Source: Robiginitalea sp.
Lineage (GTDB): Bacteria > Bacteroidota > Bacteroidia > Flavobacteriales > Flavobacteriaceae
Length of the DNA: 64,000 nt
Direction of reading: 5' to 3'
NCBI GenBank assembly: GCA_024642005.1
Contig: JAHECA010000014.1
Span: 20,512-84,511 of the forward strand
Both the position numbers and the translations under genes were made by a program. The notes under the pieces were generated by a model. The model saw nothing but the letters and a program-made list of their open reading frames with translations. It was not told the origin of the DNA and searched no databases. Positions 38,320 through 47,934 of this stretch are shown here, in pieces (position 1 is the stretch's first letter; every line of letters starts with the position of its first letter).

Positions 38320-38322
38320 GGC

Positions 38323-39948
38323 TTATCGAAGTAGAGACTGGTACTTTCCGGTATCGGCCAGAAGTTCCCGGGCCGTCAGGATGGCGTCGTCGTGGACCAG
38401 GTAGCGCTCGTACAGGCCTTCCCTATAGAAATAGCGCTTGATAATCTCGTCTTCGAGCTCCCGTCCGATCTCGGCCGAGTAGGTCTGAAGCGCCCTGACC
38501 TTGCTTTTTTCGAGATCTGCCAGCAATGCCTTGATATCGCTTTCGACGGCTTCGTCGAAAACCAGCTCTTCCCTTTCTGAGAGGGCTTTTTGAAGGGCTG
38601 TTTCGGTTGTCGTAACAAACGAAAAATCACTTTTACCCACGTGGTTAACAAAGGAGGCGTAAAGGGCGTTGTTTAGCTCAAAATCTGCGGGGGAGTTAAG
38701 GGTGTGCCCGTAGTAGTAATCGGTGGCAAAATCGAAGATCACATGGTTCTGCAACAGGGCGCCGATTAAAGGGTTCGAGCGGAGGGAGGCGATTTCCACA
38801 TCGGGCATTACGCCCCCGCCATCGGTTACCCGCCGACCGTTTCGAGTTCGGAATTCCTTGAATTCTGTATTTCGCAAAGCGTTCCCGGCCGAATCGCGGT
38901 TGCGGTAATCGAGGGCCTGTATGCACCGCCCTGAAGGCGTGTAATACCGGCTGATGGTTACTTTGAGTTGGGTGCCATAGCTGAGTTTAAGGGGCCGCTG
39001 TACCAAGCCTTTCCCAAAGCTTCGGGTGCCGAGAATGACAGCCCGGTCGAGGTCTTGGAGGCTGCCCGCAACGATTTCGCTTGCAGAGGCGCTCATGCCG
39101 TCTACCAGTACAGCCAGGGGAATCTGGGTGTCTACCGGGCTTTTCCGGGTTTCGTATTGTTGGTTGAATTTTTTGACTTTAGACTGGGTGGTCACAATCA
39201 GCTCTCCCTTGGGGACAAACAGGTTGGTCACATCGATGGCCTCGGAAAGCAGCCCCCCCGGATTGCCCCGCAGGTCCAGAATTATTTTTTGGGCTCCCTG
39301 CTCCTTGAGGGAGCGGAGGGCGTCCCCGGTCTGGGCAGAAGCCTTTGAGTTGAATCGCGACAAAACAATATACCCCGTTGTGGCGTCGGCCATCTGGTAA
39401 AAGGGCACGGCGTCCACCTCGATCGAGCTGCGTCCGACCTCTGCCGTGAACAGCGCCCCCTGACGGCGATAGGTTACCGCTACCGTTGAGTTTGTGGCGC
39501 CTTTTAGCAGCTCGGTGGCGTCGTCCTTAAAATCGGCCACAGACAAATCGCCGATCTTAACGATCTCATCCCCGGCTTTTAGCCCGGCCTGGTCGGCCGG
39601 ATAGCCCTTATACGGCTCCACGATCACGAGCCGGTCGTCGTAGGAGCGCACCAGTGCACCGATTCCGGAGTATTCGCCTGCGTTGCTGATTTTATAAGCC
39701 TCAACATCCTGTTCATTCATATAAACGGTATACGGATCGAGCTCCTGCAGCATATTCTTGATGGCAGTATCCATCAGGCCGGCCGGATTCGTTTCGTCAA
39801 CGTAGTTCATGTTCAGTTCCTTGAACAGGGTTGTAAAGATTTCAAGTTGCTTGGCGATTTCGAAAAAATCGCCTTTGAAAGCGGTGGTGGTCACAAACAC
39901 CGCCAGGGCCAGCAAGGGAACAAGCACGTTACGCTTCATGAGCTTCTT
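38323..39948 (-). CDS. S41-family C-terminal processing peptidase (PDZ + protease)
   Basis: PDZ GIGALVRSYDDRLVIVEPYKGYPADQAGLKAGDEIVKIG; ILDLRGNPGGLLSEAIDVTNLFV; DGMSASASEIVAGSLQDLDRAVILGTRSFGKGLVQ. Confidence 0.93.
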   Translation of the reverse strand, partial: KKLMKRNVLVPLLALAVFVTTTAFKGDFFEIAKQLEIFTTLFKELNMNYVDETNPAGLMDTAIKNMLQELDPYTVYMNEQDVEAYKISNAGEYSGIGALVRSYDDRLVIVEPYKGYPADQAGLKAGDEIVKIGDLSVADFKDDATELLKGATNSTVAVTYRRQGALFTAEVGRSSIEVDAVPFYQMADATTGYIVLSRFNSKASAQTGDALRSLKEQGAQKIILDLRGNPGGLLSEAIDVTNLFVPKGELIVTTQSKVKKFNQQYETRKSPVDTQIPLAVLVDGMSASASEIVAGSLQDLDRAVILGTRSFGKGLVQRPLKLSYGTQLKVTISRYYTPSGRCIQALDYRNRDSAGNALRNTEFKEFRTRNGRRVTDGGGVMPDVEIASLRSNPLIGALLQNHVIFDFATDYYYGHTLNSPADFELNNALYASFVNHVGKSDFSFVTTTETALQKALSEREELVFDEAVESDIKALLADLEKSKVRALQTYSAEIGRELEDEIIKRYFYREGLYERYLVHDDAILTARELLADTGKYQSLLR

Positions 39949-40321
39949 CATGGGTGACAAGTTTTTTTAACAGGGTCTTCATTGCGCCGGAAATCTGCTG
40001 AAAATCCGGCGTTTCTTTTCCAAGGTATAAAAATACCAACGCATACGACCCGAAGGAATTGTTAAAAACCACCTGTTTTTCGTGTCGATAGGCTTCCCGC
40101 ATCAGGCGCTTTATCCGGTTACGCGCCACCGCCTTGCGAATGGCGCGCTTCGGCACGGCAAATCCGGCCTGGGCGGCCACCGGCTCGGGGAGGGGGGCCT
40201 TCAGGTAATACAACAGGAGCGGATAAGCCTTGAGTTGTTTGCCCTCTGTGAACACCCGGTCCCACAGCAAGCGCCTGGAAAGGCGTTCTTTTTTCGGAAA
40301 TCGAAAGGAAACCATGCCCAA
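39929..40321 (-). CDS. rnpA: ribonuclease P protein component
   Basis: FPKKERLSRRLLWDRVFTEGK...GFAVPKRAIRKAVARNRIKRLMREAYR. Confidence 0.93.
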   Translation of the reverse strand: MGMVSFRFPKKERLSRRLLWDRVFTEGKQLKAYPLLLYYLKAPLPEPVAAQAGFAVPKRAIRKAVARNRIKRLMREAYRHEKQVVFNNSFGSYALVFLYLGKETPDFQQISGAMKTLLKKLVTHEEAHEA

Positions 40322-40391
40322 AAATAGGAATATTTAAGGCCTGGGCACGAATGATAATTGTCATAAGAATTGGAGGCACGAAGCGTGTACC

Positions 40392-42293
40392 TTGCAAAAA
40401 ACGGAGTTCGTATTCCGCCGGAGTCCGAAATACGGGAGCATGGGTACCTTTACTGTAAAGCCTCTGAACAGCCCCGAGGTGCGGGAACGCTATTTCAAAA
40501 GGCTGCTCACAGACATTGAAGCCCTGGAGCGCATGCTTCAGTCGGAGGCCTTCCTCCGGGCGCCGTATCATATCGGCGCAGAACAGGAATTTTGCCTGGT
40601 AAACCGCCAATGGGAACCTTCAGACCAGGCGCCGGAAATACTCAAAGACATCCCCGACCCGCATTTCACCTCTGAACTAACCCGCTACAACCTGGAAATA
40701 AACCTCGACCCCAGGAAGCTGGGAGGAACCTGTTTTTCCGAAATGCACGAGCAATTGAACAGCTTGCTCGACCTTGGACAGGCATCGGCCGAGAAATACG
40801 GGAACAATATTATTCTCACAGGTATTTTACCCACCATCAGCACACGACATCTCAGGGAAGAATACATGACCCCCCTGGACCGTTACCGAATTCTGAACGA
40901 AAGTATCAAGGCCATTCGGGCGGCAGACCTTGAGCTCCACATCAAGGGGGTCGACGAGGTAAACCTCCACCACGACTCCATCATGTACGAAGGGTGCAAT
41001 ACGAGTTTTCAGGCGCACCTGCAGATAGACCCGGAACACTTTGCCGACACCTACAACTGGGCACAGGCTATTGCCGGCCCCTTGCTGAGCATTTGCGCCA
41101 ATTCTCCCATGCTCATGGGCCGAGAATTATGGGAGGAAACCCGGATCGCCTTATTTACCCAAAGCGTAGACACCCGCCGCAGCACTTTTTTGCTGAATGA
41201 GCGCGAACCCCGGGTGGGGTTCGGCTTCTCCTGGGCCAAGGGCAGCCCGGCCGATTTTTACAAGGAGAACATCCTCAGGTTCCGAAGCCTGATCTCTACA
41301 GCGTTTGAGGCGTTAGACAGCCTGCAGCAACTCGATCAGGGCATTTTCCCAAAACTGACGGCCCTGAACCTGCTCAATGGAACGGTGTACCCCTGGAACC
41401 GACTCTGTTACGGCCTTACAGACGGCAGGCCCCACCTGAGGCTCGAAAACCGGTATATGCCCTCAGGACCCACAACTTCCGATGAAATCGCAAATTTCGC
41501 CTTCTGGACCGGCATAATGCTGGGCCGCCCGAAAGCCTGGGAAAACATTCATGAAAAAATGGACTTCCGCGACGCCAAGAAGAACTTTCTCAATGCCGCC
41601 CGGTACGGCATGGCAGCGCAGTTTCACTGGGACGGACGCATTGTTCCTACCCGCGAATTGCTGCTCGACTTCTTTCTGCCCATCGCCTACCAGGGCCTCG
41701 ACAGGGCCCGGGTGGCCAAGGCAGACGCCGAACGCTACCTCAAAATTATCGAGAACCGGATCCACAGCCACAATGGGGCCGAATGGATGGTGCAAACCTA
41801 CCGGGAATTGCGCAAAACCCACAATGCTCCGGTAGCCGTGCGCCAACTGACGGCCTGCCTGTTTAACCGCTCCTTCAAGGGGTATCCGGTAGACGCCTGG
41901 AAAACCCCCAGCCGCAGCGAACGGCCCTATAAACCGAAACAATTGCGGGTGGGGGACCGCATGAGTACCCGGGTTATCACGGCCCAGGAAGACGACAGCG
42001 CCGCCCTGGTTGTGCAGATGATGAAATGGAAGGACATCCACCATGTGCCGGTATTAAACATGGCCAACGAACTGAGCGGGCTTATCAGTTGGTCTGATGT
42101 CATTCCAATTGCCGACGGCCCCGAGATATACCATACGGGGATCAGGCAGCTTATGAAATCTCAGCTTATCACCACCAGCCGCGACCAACCCCTCAAAGAA
42201 GCCCGGGCACTGATGGCGGAGCACGGCATCAATTGCCTGCCCGTGGTCGAAGGCGACACCCTGGTGGGCATACTCACGTCTAATGACTTCTGA
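40392..42293 (+). CDS. glutamate-cysteine ligase (GCS2)-like domain fused to a CBS-domain pair
   Basis: HIGAEQEFCLVN...LTRYNLEINLDPRKLGG...HHDSIMYEGCNTSFQAHLQI...PHLRLENRYMPSGPT. C-terminal CBS pair VGDRMSTRVITAQEDDSAALVVQMMKWKDIHHVPVLN and LMKSQLITTSRDQPLKEARALMAEHGINCLPVVEGDTLVGILTSNDF. Likely start at 40440 (MGTFTVKPL). Confidence 0.85.
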   Translation: MQKTEFVFRRSPKYGSMGTFTVKPLNSPEVRERYFKRLLTDIEALERMLQSEAFLRAPYHIGAEQEFCLVNRQWEPSDQAPEILKDIPDPHFTSELTRYNLEINLDPRKLGGTCFSEMHEQLNSLLDLGQASAEKYGNNIILTGILPTISTRHLREEYMTPLDRYRILNESIKAIRAADLELHIKGVDEVNLHHDSIMYEGCNTSFQAHLQIDPEHFADTYNWAQAIAGPLLSICANSPMLMGRELWEETRIALFTQSVDTRRSTFLLNEREPRVGFGFSWAKGSPADFYKENILRFRSLISTAFEALDSLQQLDQGIFPKLTALNLLNGTVYPWNRLCYGLTDGRPHLRLENRYMPSGPTTSDEIANFAFWTGIMLGRPKAWENIHEKMDFRDAKKNFLNAARYGMAAQFHWDGRIVPTRELLLDFFLPIAYQGLDRARVAKADAERYLKIIENRIHSHNGAEWMVQTYRELRKTHNAPVAVRQLTACLFNRSFKGYPVDAWKTPSRSERPYKPKQLRVGDRMSTRVITAQEDDSAALVVQMMKWKDIHHVPVLNMANELSGLISWSDVIPIADGPEIYHTGIRQLMKSQLITTSRDQPLKEARALMAEHGINCLPVVEGDTLVGILTSNDF

Positions 42294-43524
42294 AAAGAAC
42301 ACAGCACTCCTGGAAGGGTTGCGGGAAGCCGGAACCCGCCCCGACCGCCTCATCGGCCTCTCCCGGGCCCGCCAGGCGGGCCCCACCCTTATCTGCTTCG
42401 GGGGGATTCACGGCAATGAGCCGGCCGGGGTTGAGGCGCTTGAAAGGGTCTTTGCTGCCCTGGGGTCCGACGAAACGGTCTTATCGCGGGGGTGTTTTGC
42501 GGGGATTCGCGGCAACCTCCCCGCCCTGAAACAAGGGGTGCGCTACATAGGAGAAGACCTGAACCGGCTCTGGACCATTGACGGCATCAAAGACATCCTG
42601 GGCAAAAAAGAAACAGCAAAAAGCCTGGAAGAGCAGGAACTGACGGAGATTCTGCGCACTATCGCACAACTGCTCCGAAGCGAACGCCCCCCGTTCTATT
42701 TCATAGACCTGCACACCACCTCGAGCCCCACCCTGCCTTTTATCACCATCAATGACGCCGTTATTAACAGGAAGTTTTCGAACCAGTTCCCCGTGCCGGT
42801 GATCCTGGGCATCGAAGAGTACCTGGAGGGGCCGCTACTCAGCTACATCAATGAGCTCGGCTATGTTTCCCTGGGGTTTGAATCGGGGCAACACCTGGAG
42901 GAAAATGCGGTAGAGCACGCCACCGACTTCGTTTGGCTGGCCCTTCGATTTGCGGGCCTGGTGGAAAATACTGCCGACCCCGACGCCCTGCAACGGGAGA
43001 TCAGGCTGCGGGAAGCTTCCCTGGGCGACCAGTTTTTTTACGAGGTTTTTCACCGCCACGCCTTGAAAGACGCTTCCCAATTCCGGATGGCGGGAGGGTT
43101 TAGGAGCTTTCAGCGCGCTCCCCGGGGCACCTTGCTGGCACACGACCACGGCGAGCCGGTTTACATGAGGCGAAACGGGCTGTTGTTTATGCCGCTCTAC
43201 CAAAAGCAGGGAGAGGAAGGCTTTTTCCTTATCCGCCGCATACCGAAGTGGGCCCTGCGCTTTTCGGTCTGGCTGCGAAGATTCCGCATGCAAGACGCCC
43301 TTGTCTTGTTGCCAGGGGTACAATGGGCCCAGCCCGGGGGAGACCGGTTGCTGATTAACCTTAGGGTGGCCCGGTTTTTCAGCAAGCCCTTCTTCCATTT
43401 GCTGGGATACCGCAGCAAAAGGAAAGACCGCACACACCTGGTTTTGAGAAACCGGGAGCGTGCGGCCCGCAATGACGACTACCGCGAAACACCCTGGTTC
43501 CGCAGGAGCGACGCTAAATCCTGA
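42283..43524 (+). CDS. succinylglutamate desuccinylase/aspartoacylase family protein
   Basis: LICFGGIHGNEPAGVEALERVF; YFIDLHTTSSPTLPFITI; GFESGQH. Overlaps the upstream gene by 11 nt. Confidence 0.88.
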   Translation: MTSEKNTALLEGLREAGTRPDRLIGLSRARQAGPTLICFGGIHGNEPAGVEALERVFAALGSDETVLSRGCFAGIRGNLPALKQGVRYIGEDLNRLWTIDGIKDILGKKETAKSLEEQELTEILRTIAQLLRSERPPFYFIDLHTTSSPTLPFITINDAVINRKFSNQFPVPVILGIEEYLEGPLLSYINELGYVSLGFESGQHLEENAVEHATDFVWLALRFAGLVENTADPDALQREIRLREASLGDQFFYEVFHRHALKDASQFRMAGGFRSFQRAPRGTLLAHDHGEPVYMRRNGLLFMPLYQKQGEEGFFLIRRIPKWALRFSVWLRRFRMQDALVLLPGVQWAQPGGDRLLINLRVARFFSKPFFHLLGYRSKRKDRTHLVLRNRERAARNDDYRETPWFRRSDAKS

Positions 43525-45369
43525 TTATTCGGGCTGCCAGACGTTGTTTTCTGGCTGGACATCTGCCATCAGCCCAGAGGGGTCGATCAGCAGGGCCTGA
43601 ATTTGGTCCAGCGGCAGGTCGAGCTCAAATTCGTATGCCTCCTGGGCCCATGGCCAGTCGGGGAGAACCGTGCGGTCAATTTCCGGATAGGGGTTTTCCT
43701 TTTCGCCGTACATCATGCGCAATGGCATGTAATAGGTGCGACGGGAACCGTCTTTGAGCACCACCAACAGGTCTATTGGCATGGGCATCAGGCCGTAGCG
43801 CGCGAGGCTCACACGGGTTCCGCCCGGGGTGGCGGTTACAGCTTTGATGCCGTAATCGATGGTATTGGTCGTTTTGGTCCAGTCGGTCAGGTACCAGTCC
43901 AACTCCAGGCCACTTACTTTTTCGGCGCTCCTCAGGATGTCAACAGGGGTGGGGTGGGTGAACTTGAAATCGGCGAAATAGCGGCGGACGGCCTTCATAA
44001 GGGCCTCCTGGCCGATTACATAGCCCAATTGAGACAGGAAAATGGAGCCCTTGCTATAGGCCGAGATCCCGTATCCCGTATTGAAGGCATAACGGTCGGC
44101 ATGGGTGGCAAGCGGCTGCTCCCGGCCTGTCTGCACCAGGTGGTAATAGCCCATGTAAGACCCCTCGAAGGGGTTTTCCTCGCCCTGGTTCATTATGGCG
44201 TTCATGCACAGGTCAGAAATAAAAGAGGTAAAGCCCTCGTCCATCCATTCGTGCTCCGATTCATTGGTGGCCAGCACGAACTGAAACCAGGAGTGGGCCA
44301 GTTCATGGGCCATTACCCCGACCAGGCTCCCGAAAGACCGCTCGCCGGTTATGAGGGTGCTCATGCCGTATTCCATGCCGCCATCACCTCCCTGGATCAC
44401 CGAATACTGCTCATAGGGGTATGGCCCCACATTGCGGCTGTAGAATTCCATGGCGGCCGCTGTTTTGGCCTGCAGGTTTTTCCAGTTGTCTGCGATTTCC
44501 GGATTGTTCTTGTAGAAGAAGTGAAGGGTCGGGCCATTTTCCACGGCTAACGTATCGTGGCGGTATTCCGGATCGGCGGCCCACATAAAATCATGCACCA
44601 TTGGGGCCTTGAAGTGCCAGGTCAGGGTTTTGCCCCTGGGCGGCTTTACCGTTGTGCCAGGCGCCTGGTACCCATGACCCACTTCCTGCGGGTTTTGCAG
44701 GTACCCGGTTCCGCCCACCACATAATTCTTGTCGAGGGTGAGTTTCAGGTCATAATCGCCCCATACACCGTAAAACTCGCGGGCAATATAGGGGTCGGCG
44801 TGCCAGCCTTCAAAGTCGTATTCGGCGAGCTTGGGATACCACTGGCTCATGGAAAGGGCAACGCCTTCGCTGTTGTTCCTCCCTGAGCGGCGGATCTGTA
44901 CAGGGACCTGCCCGTCGAATTCCATTTCCAGCACGGTTTGCTGCCCGGGCAAAAGCGGGCTGGCCAGGTCGGCGACCAGGATGGTTTCTTCGGGCTGCAG
45001 CCTCAGTGGCCGGCCGTCTTGCTTCAGGGAAGAGGCCCGCAGGTATCCGATTTCGTCGGGTTGCAGGGTGGCGATCCGGCTCTGACCGTTTTCGGTCATT
45101 CGGCCGTCGGGGTCTTCGATGCTTTGCAGGCGCATATCCATTTCACTGCCCGGCTGAAAGGCATTGAAGTAAAGGTGGTAAAAGACGCGGTGCAAGGTGT
45201 CTGGGGAGTGGTTGGTATAGACCAGCTTCTGGGTGCCGGTGTAGCGAAATGTGGCAACATCCACAGACACCTCCATGGTGTAGTCTGCGCGCTGCTGCCA
45301 GTAGCTCTTGTTTCCCTGGCCCCATACGGTTTGTGCACAAGCGAGAGCGAGAAGAAATAGATATCTCAT
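43525..45369 (-). CDS. M1-family metallopeptidase
   Basis: GGMEYGMSTLITG and zinc motif HELAHSWFQFVLATNESEHEWMDEGFTSF; N-terminal signal peptide. Confidence 0.94.
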   Translation of the reverse strand: MRYLFLLALACAQTVWGQGNKSYWQQRADYTMEVSVDVATFRYTGTQKLVYTNHSPDTLHRVFYHLYFNAFQPGSEMDMRLQSIEDPDGRMTENGQSRIATLQPDEIGYLRASSLKQDGRPLRLQPEETILVADLASPLLPGQQTVLEMEFDGQVPVQIRRSGRNNSEGVALSMSQWYPKLAEYDFEGWHADPYIAREFYGVWGDYDLKLTLDKNYVVGGTGYLQNPQEVGHGYQAPGTTVKPPRGKTLTWHFKAPMVHDFMWAADPEYRHDTLAVENGPTLHFFYKNNPEIADNWKNLQAKTAAAMEFYSRNVGPYPYEQYSVIQGGDGGMEYGMSTLITGERSFGSLVGVMAHELAHSWFQFVLATNESEHEWMDEGFTSFISDLCMNAIMNQGEENPFEGSYMGYYHLVQTGREQPLATHADRYAFNTGYGISAYSKGSIFLSQLGYVIGQEALMKAVRRYFADFKFTHPTPVDILRSAEKVSGLELDWYLTDWTKTTNTIDYGIKAVTATPGGTRVSLARYGLMPMPIDLLVVLKDGSRRTYYMPLRMMYGEKENPYPEIDRTVLPDWPWAQEAYEFELDLPLDQIQALLIDPSGLMADVQPENNVWQPE

Positions 45370-45386
45370 GTGGTACGGTTATACAA

Positions 45387-47033
45387 TTACAGTTGGAGTT
45401 GCCCACGCTCGGCCTGGTCGGCCAGGATCAGGGCGTTGTACAGGTTGGCGATGCGCCCGGTCTTTGAGGCCTGACTAAAGGGCCTGGCGTTTTGTGGGTC
45501 TCCGCCCAGAATGACCTGGGGAGTAATGGCCAGCCCGGACATCATGATTACCTTCTTGACTTGTGCCGCGGTAAGCTTCGGATACCGTGAGCGAATCATG
45601 GCGGCAATGCCGCTAACGGCCGGGGCAGCCATGGAGGTGCCGCCCTGGAATTCATAGTTGTTGCCAGGCATGGTCGAGTAGATGGCGCCTCCGGGAGCAA
45701 AGATATCCACGCTCGTGGCTCCGTAGTTCGAAAAGGACGAAACCATCTCTGAGCCGTAGCTGCTGTCGAGAGAACCCACTATTAACACATTATCTGTAAA
45801 TTCCGGCCCGCTGCCCAACTGGTCATTCGGGTAATGGGCATTTTTAGCATCGTCCATGTCGAGGGCATCGTTTCCGGACGCGAATACGAAAAGCACATCT
45901 TTCTGGGCGGCATACCGGATGGCCTCGGTTACCCACTCGGAGTTTGGCGAGAAAGGCTTGCCGAAGCTTGCATTGATAATGCTGGCCCCATTGTCTGCGG
46001 CATACCGGATGGCCAGGGCCACATCCTTGTCGTATTCGTCCCCGTCGGGCACGGCGCGTACCGACATGATGCGCGCATTGTCGGCCACCCCGTCTATACC
46101 CTTGCCATTACCGCGTTCGGCTGCGATAATGCCGGCCACATGGGTGCCGTGCGATTCGTCTTTATCCCGGTTTTTAGGATTGCCATTGCCGTAGCCGCGG
46201 TCGTTGAGATCGTATGGGTTATCTCCGACCACCTCACGGCCGTTATACGCCACATTGAAATGGTAGTTGAGCCTGCCGGCAAAGTAAGTGATGCCCTCTT
46301 TGAGCTGTACGATCACTTCGTCGATACTGTCTTCGAAGTTGTACATCTGTTTGAGCACCGCCAGGTGCTGCTGCAGTTCCGGGTCTTCTGTTTGTATGGC
46401 TTTGACCTGGGCCTCTGTGTACGAGTCGGCTGAGCCCAGGTGCGCTTTTACGGCGGCATCGGCGCTCTGCACAGCCTGCAGGATTTGTTCATAACGCTGT
46501 TTGTTGCCCGCGGCTTCGGCCGATTCTTTGTCCAAAACCTGTCGGGCCCTGGCCTGCAAGGCAGCATCGCCCAGTTTCAGACGCAAAATACGGGCGGCCT
46601 CGAGCTGCTCGTGGTAAGCTTCCCCCAGAAAATTATAGCCGTGCACATCGTCCACAAAGCCGTTGTTGTCGTCGTCAATGCCGTTGCCGGGTATTTCGCC
46701 CGTGTTGGTCCAGAGCACCCCGGCCAGGTCTTCATGTTCCAGGTCCATGCCCGAATCGACCACCGCGACGATTACCGTTTCCCCTTTTTTGGAACCTACC
46801 AGTTCCTGATAGGCGCGGACTACGCTCATGCCGGGAATGGTATCTTTGCGCAGGTCGGCATGCGACCAGGTTTTGGCCTGCTCGTCTGAAAGCTCGGCAA
46901 CCTTCAGGGGCACCGAATCAATTTGCTCCACCGGGGTGCTTACCAGGGAGGTGGCCCCGCAGCCAGAAAACAGCAAGGCCAGGCTCATCAGCCGGAGGGG
47001 CCAATGTTGTGAAAAGGATGTTCGCATCTTCAT
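45387..47033 (-). CDS. S8-family (subtilisin-like) peptidase, lipoprotein
   Basis: Lipobox LLFSGCG; catalytic Asp VAVVDSGMDLEHED, His ESHGTHVAGIIAAERGNG, Ser GGTSMAAPAVSGIAAMI. Confidence 0.94.
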   Translation of the reverse strand: MKMRTSFSQHWPLRLMSLALLFSGCGATSLVSTPVEQIDSVPLKVAELSDEQAKTWSHADLRKDTIPGMSVVRAYQELVGSKKGETVIVAVVDSGMDLEHEDLAGVLWTNTGEIPGNGIDDDNNGFVDDVHGYNFLGEAYHEQLEAARILRLKLGDAALQARARQVLDKESAEAAGNKQRYEQILQAVQSADAAVKAHLGSADSYTEAQVKAIQTEDPELQQHLAVLKQMYNFEDSIDEVIVQLKEGITYFAGRLNYHFNVAYNGREVVGDNPYDLNDRGYGNGNPKNRDKDESHGTHVAGIIAAERGNGKGIDGVADNARIMSVRAVPDGDEYDKDVALAIRYAADNGASIINASFGKPFSPNSEWVTEAIRYAAQKDVLFVFASGNDALDMDDAKNAHYPNDQLGSGPEFTDNVLIVGSLDSSYGSEMVSSFSNYGATSVDIFAPGGAIYSTMPGNNYEFQGGTSMAAPAVSGIAAMIRSRYPKLTAAQVKKVIMMSGLAITPQVILGGDPQNARPFSQASKTGRIANLYNALILADQAERGQLQL

Positions 47034-47034
47034 G

Positions 47035-47934
47035 TCATTTGGTTAATTCAGAAAATCCCGAGCCCGGATAGGGGGCCAGGAACCGCTCAAAACAGCCGCG
47101 GTCGGCCATGGTAACATAACAAGTCTTGCCGTCGGCCCCCCCAAAGGTCAGGTTGCTGGGCTTGCTGCCTTTAAGGCGGTATTCCCTGATCAATTCGCCT
47201 TCGGGGCTTACCACGGCCACGACACCTTTGTCGTAGCGGGCAAGGTACAAATTTCCCTTCACATCGCACCGCATTCCGTCGAGACCGAAATCCTCAAAAC
47301 GGATAAGCAGGGCCTTGTCTGCAAGGGAACCGTCGGGGTTCAGCGTATACCGCCACACATTGCGCTGCACCGATTCGTTCACATACAAGAGTCGGGCGTC
47401 GGGGCTCAGGGCTATGCCATTGGTGGTGCCCATGCCGGCCTCCAACAGCTGTGTTTCCCCTTCCGGGCTAACGCGCCAGAGCTGCCCGGTGCTTTCGGCC
47501 CAGTTGGGATCGCTCAGGTACAGGCTGCCGTCGGGGTGTACGCAGAGGTCGTTCGGCTGGTTCATGGCCGCGTTTTCGGCCCATACTTCAGGCTCCTGGC
47601 TGCCGGCGCGAACACGGTACACCCGGTGTTTGACATAATCGGCAACAAACATGTTTCCGGCCCGGTCGAACTGGATGCCGTTGCCGATGCTGCCCTTTGG
47701 CAGGGTCAGGAAAACCGAGGCTTCACCTTCGGGGGTTACCCGGCCGATGGTGCCGTCTTCTAGAAAGTTTACGGCATAAATGTTTCCTTTCGCATCGGTG
47801 GCCGGGCCTTCGATGCCTGGGGTGAAGGCGCCTTCCGGCAACCAGTCGTCGCTTTCCGGGCCGCACCCAGACCCCAGCACGAGCAGGGCCGTGAGCAGGG
47901 CCCGGGGGGTATTAAAAAAGGGAGTTAAACGCAT
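47035..47934 (-). CDS. SMP-30/gluconolactonase/LRE-family protein
   Basis: EGPATDAKGNIYAVNFLEDGTIGRVTPEGEASVFLTLP...GNGIQFDRAGNMFVADYVKHRVYRV...NGIALSPDARLLYVNESVQRNVWRY. Confidence 0.9.
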   Translation of the reverse strand: MRLTPFFNTPRALLTALLVLGSGCGPESDDWLPEGAFTPGIEGPATDAKGNIYAVNFLEDGTIGRVTPEGEASVFLTLPKGSIGNGIQFDRAGNMFVADYVKHRVYRVRAGSQEPEVWAENAAMNQPNDLCVHPDGSLYLSDPNWAESTGQLWRVSPEGETQLLEAGMGTTNGIALSPDARLLYVNESVQRNVWRYTLNPDGSLADKALLIRFEDFGLDGMRCDVKGNLYLARYDKGVVAVVSPEGELIREYRLKGSKPSNLTFGGADGKTCYVTMADRGCFERFLAPYPGSGFSELTK

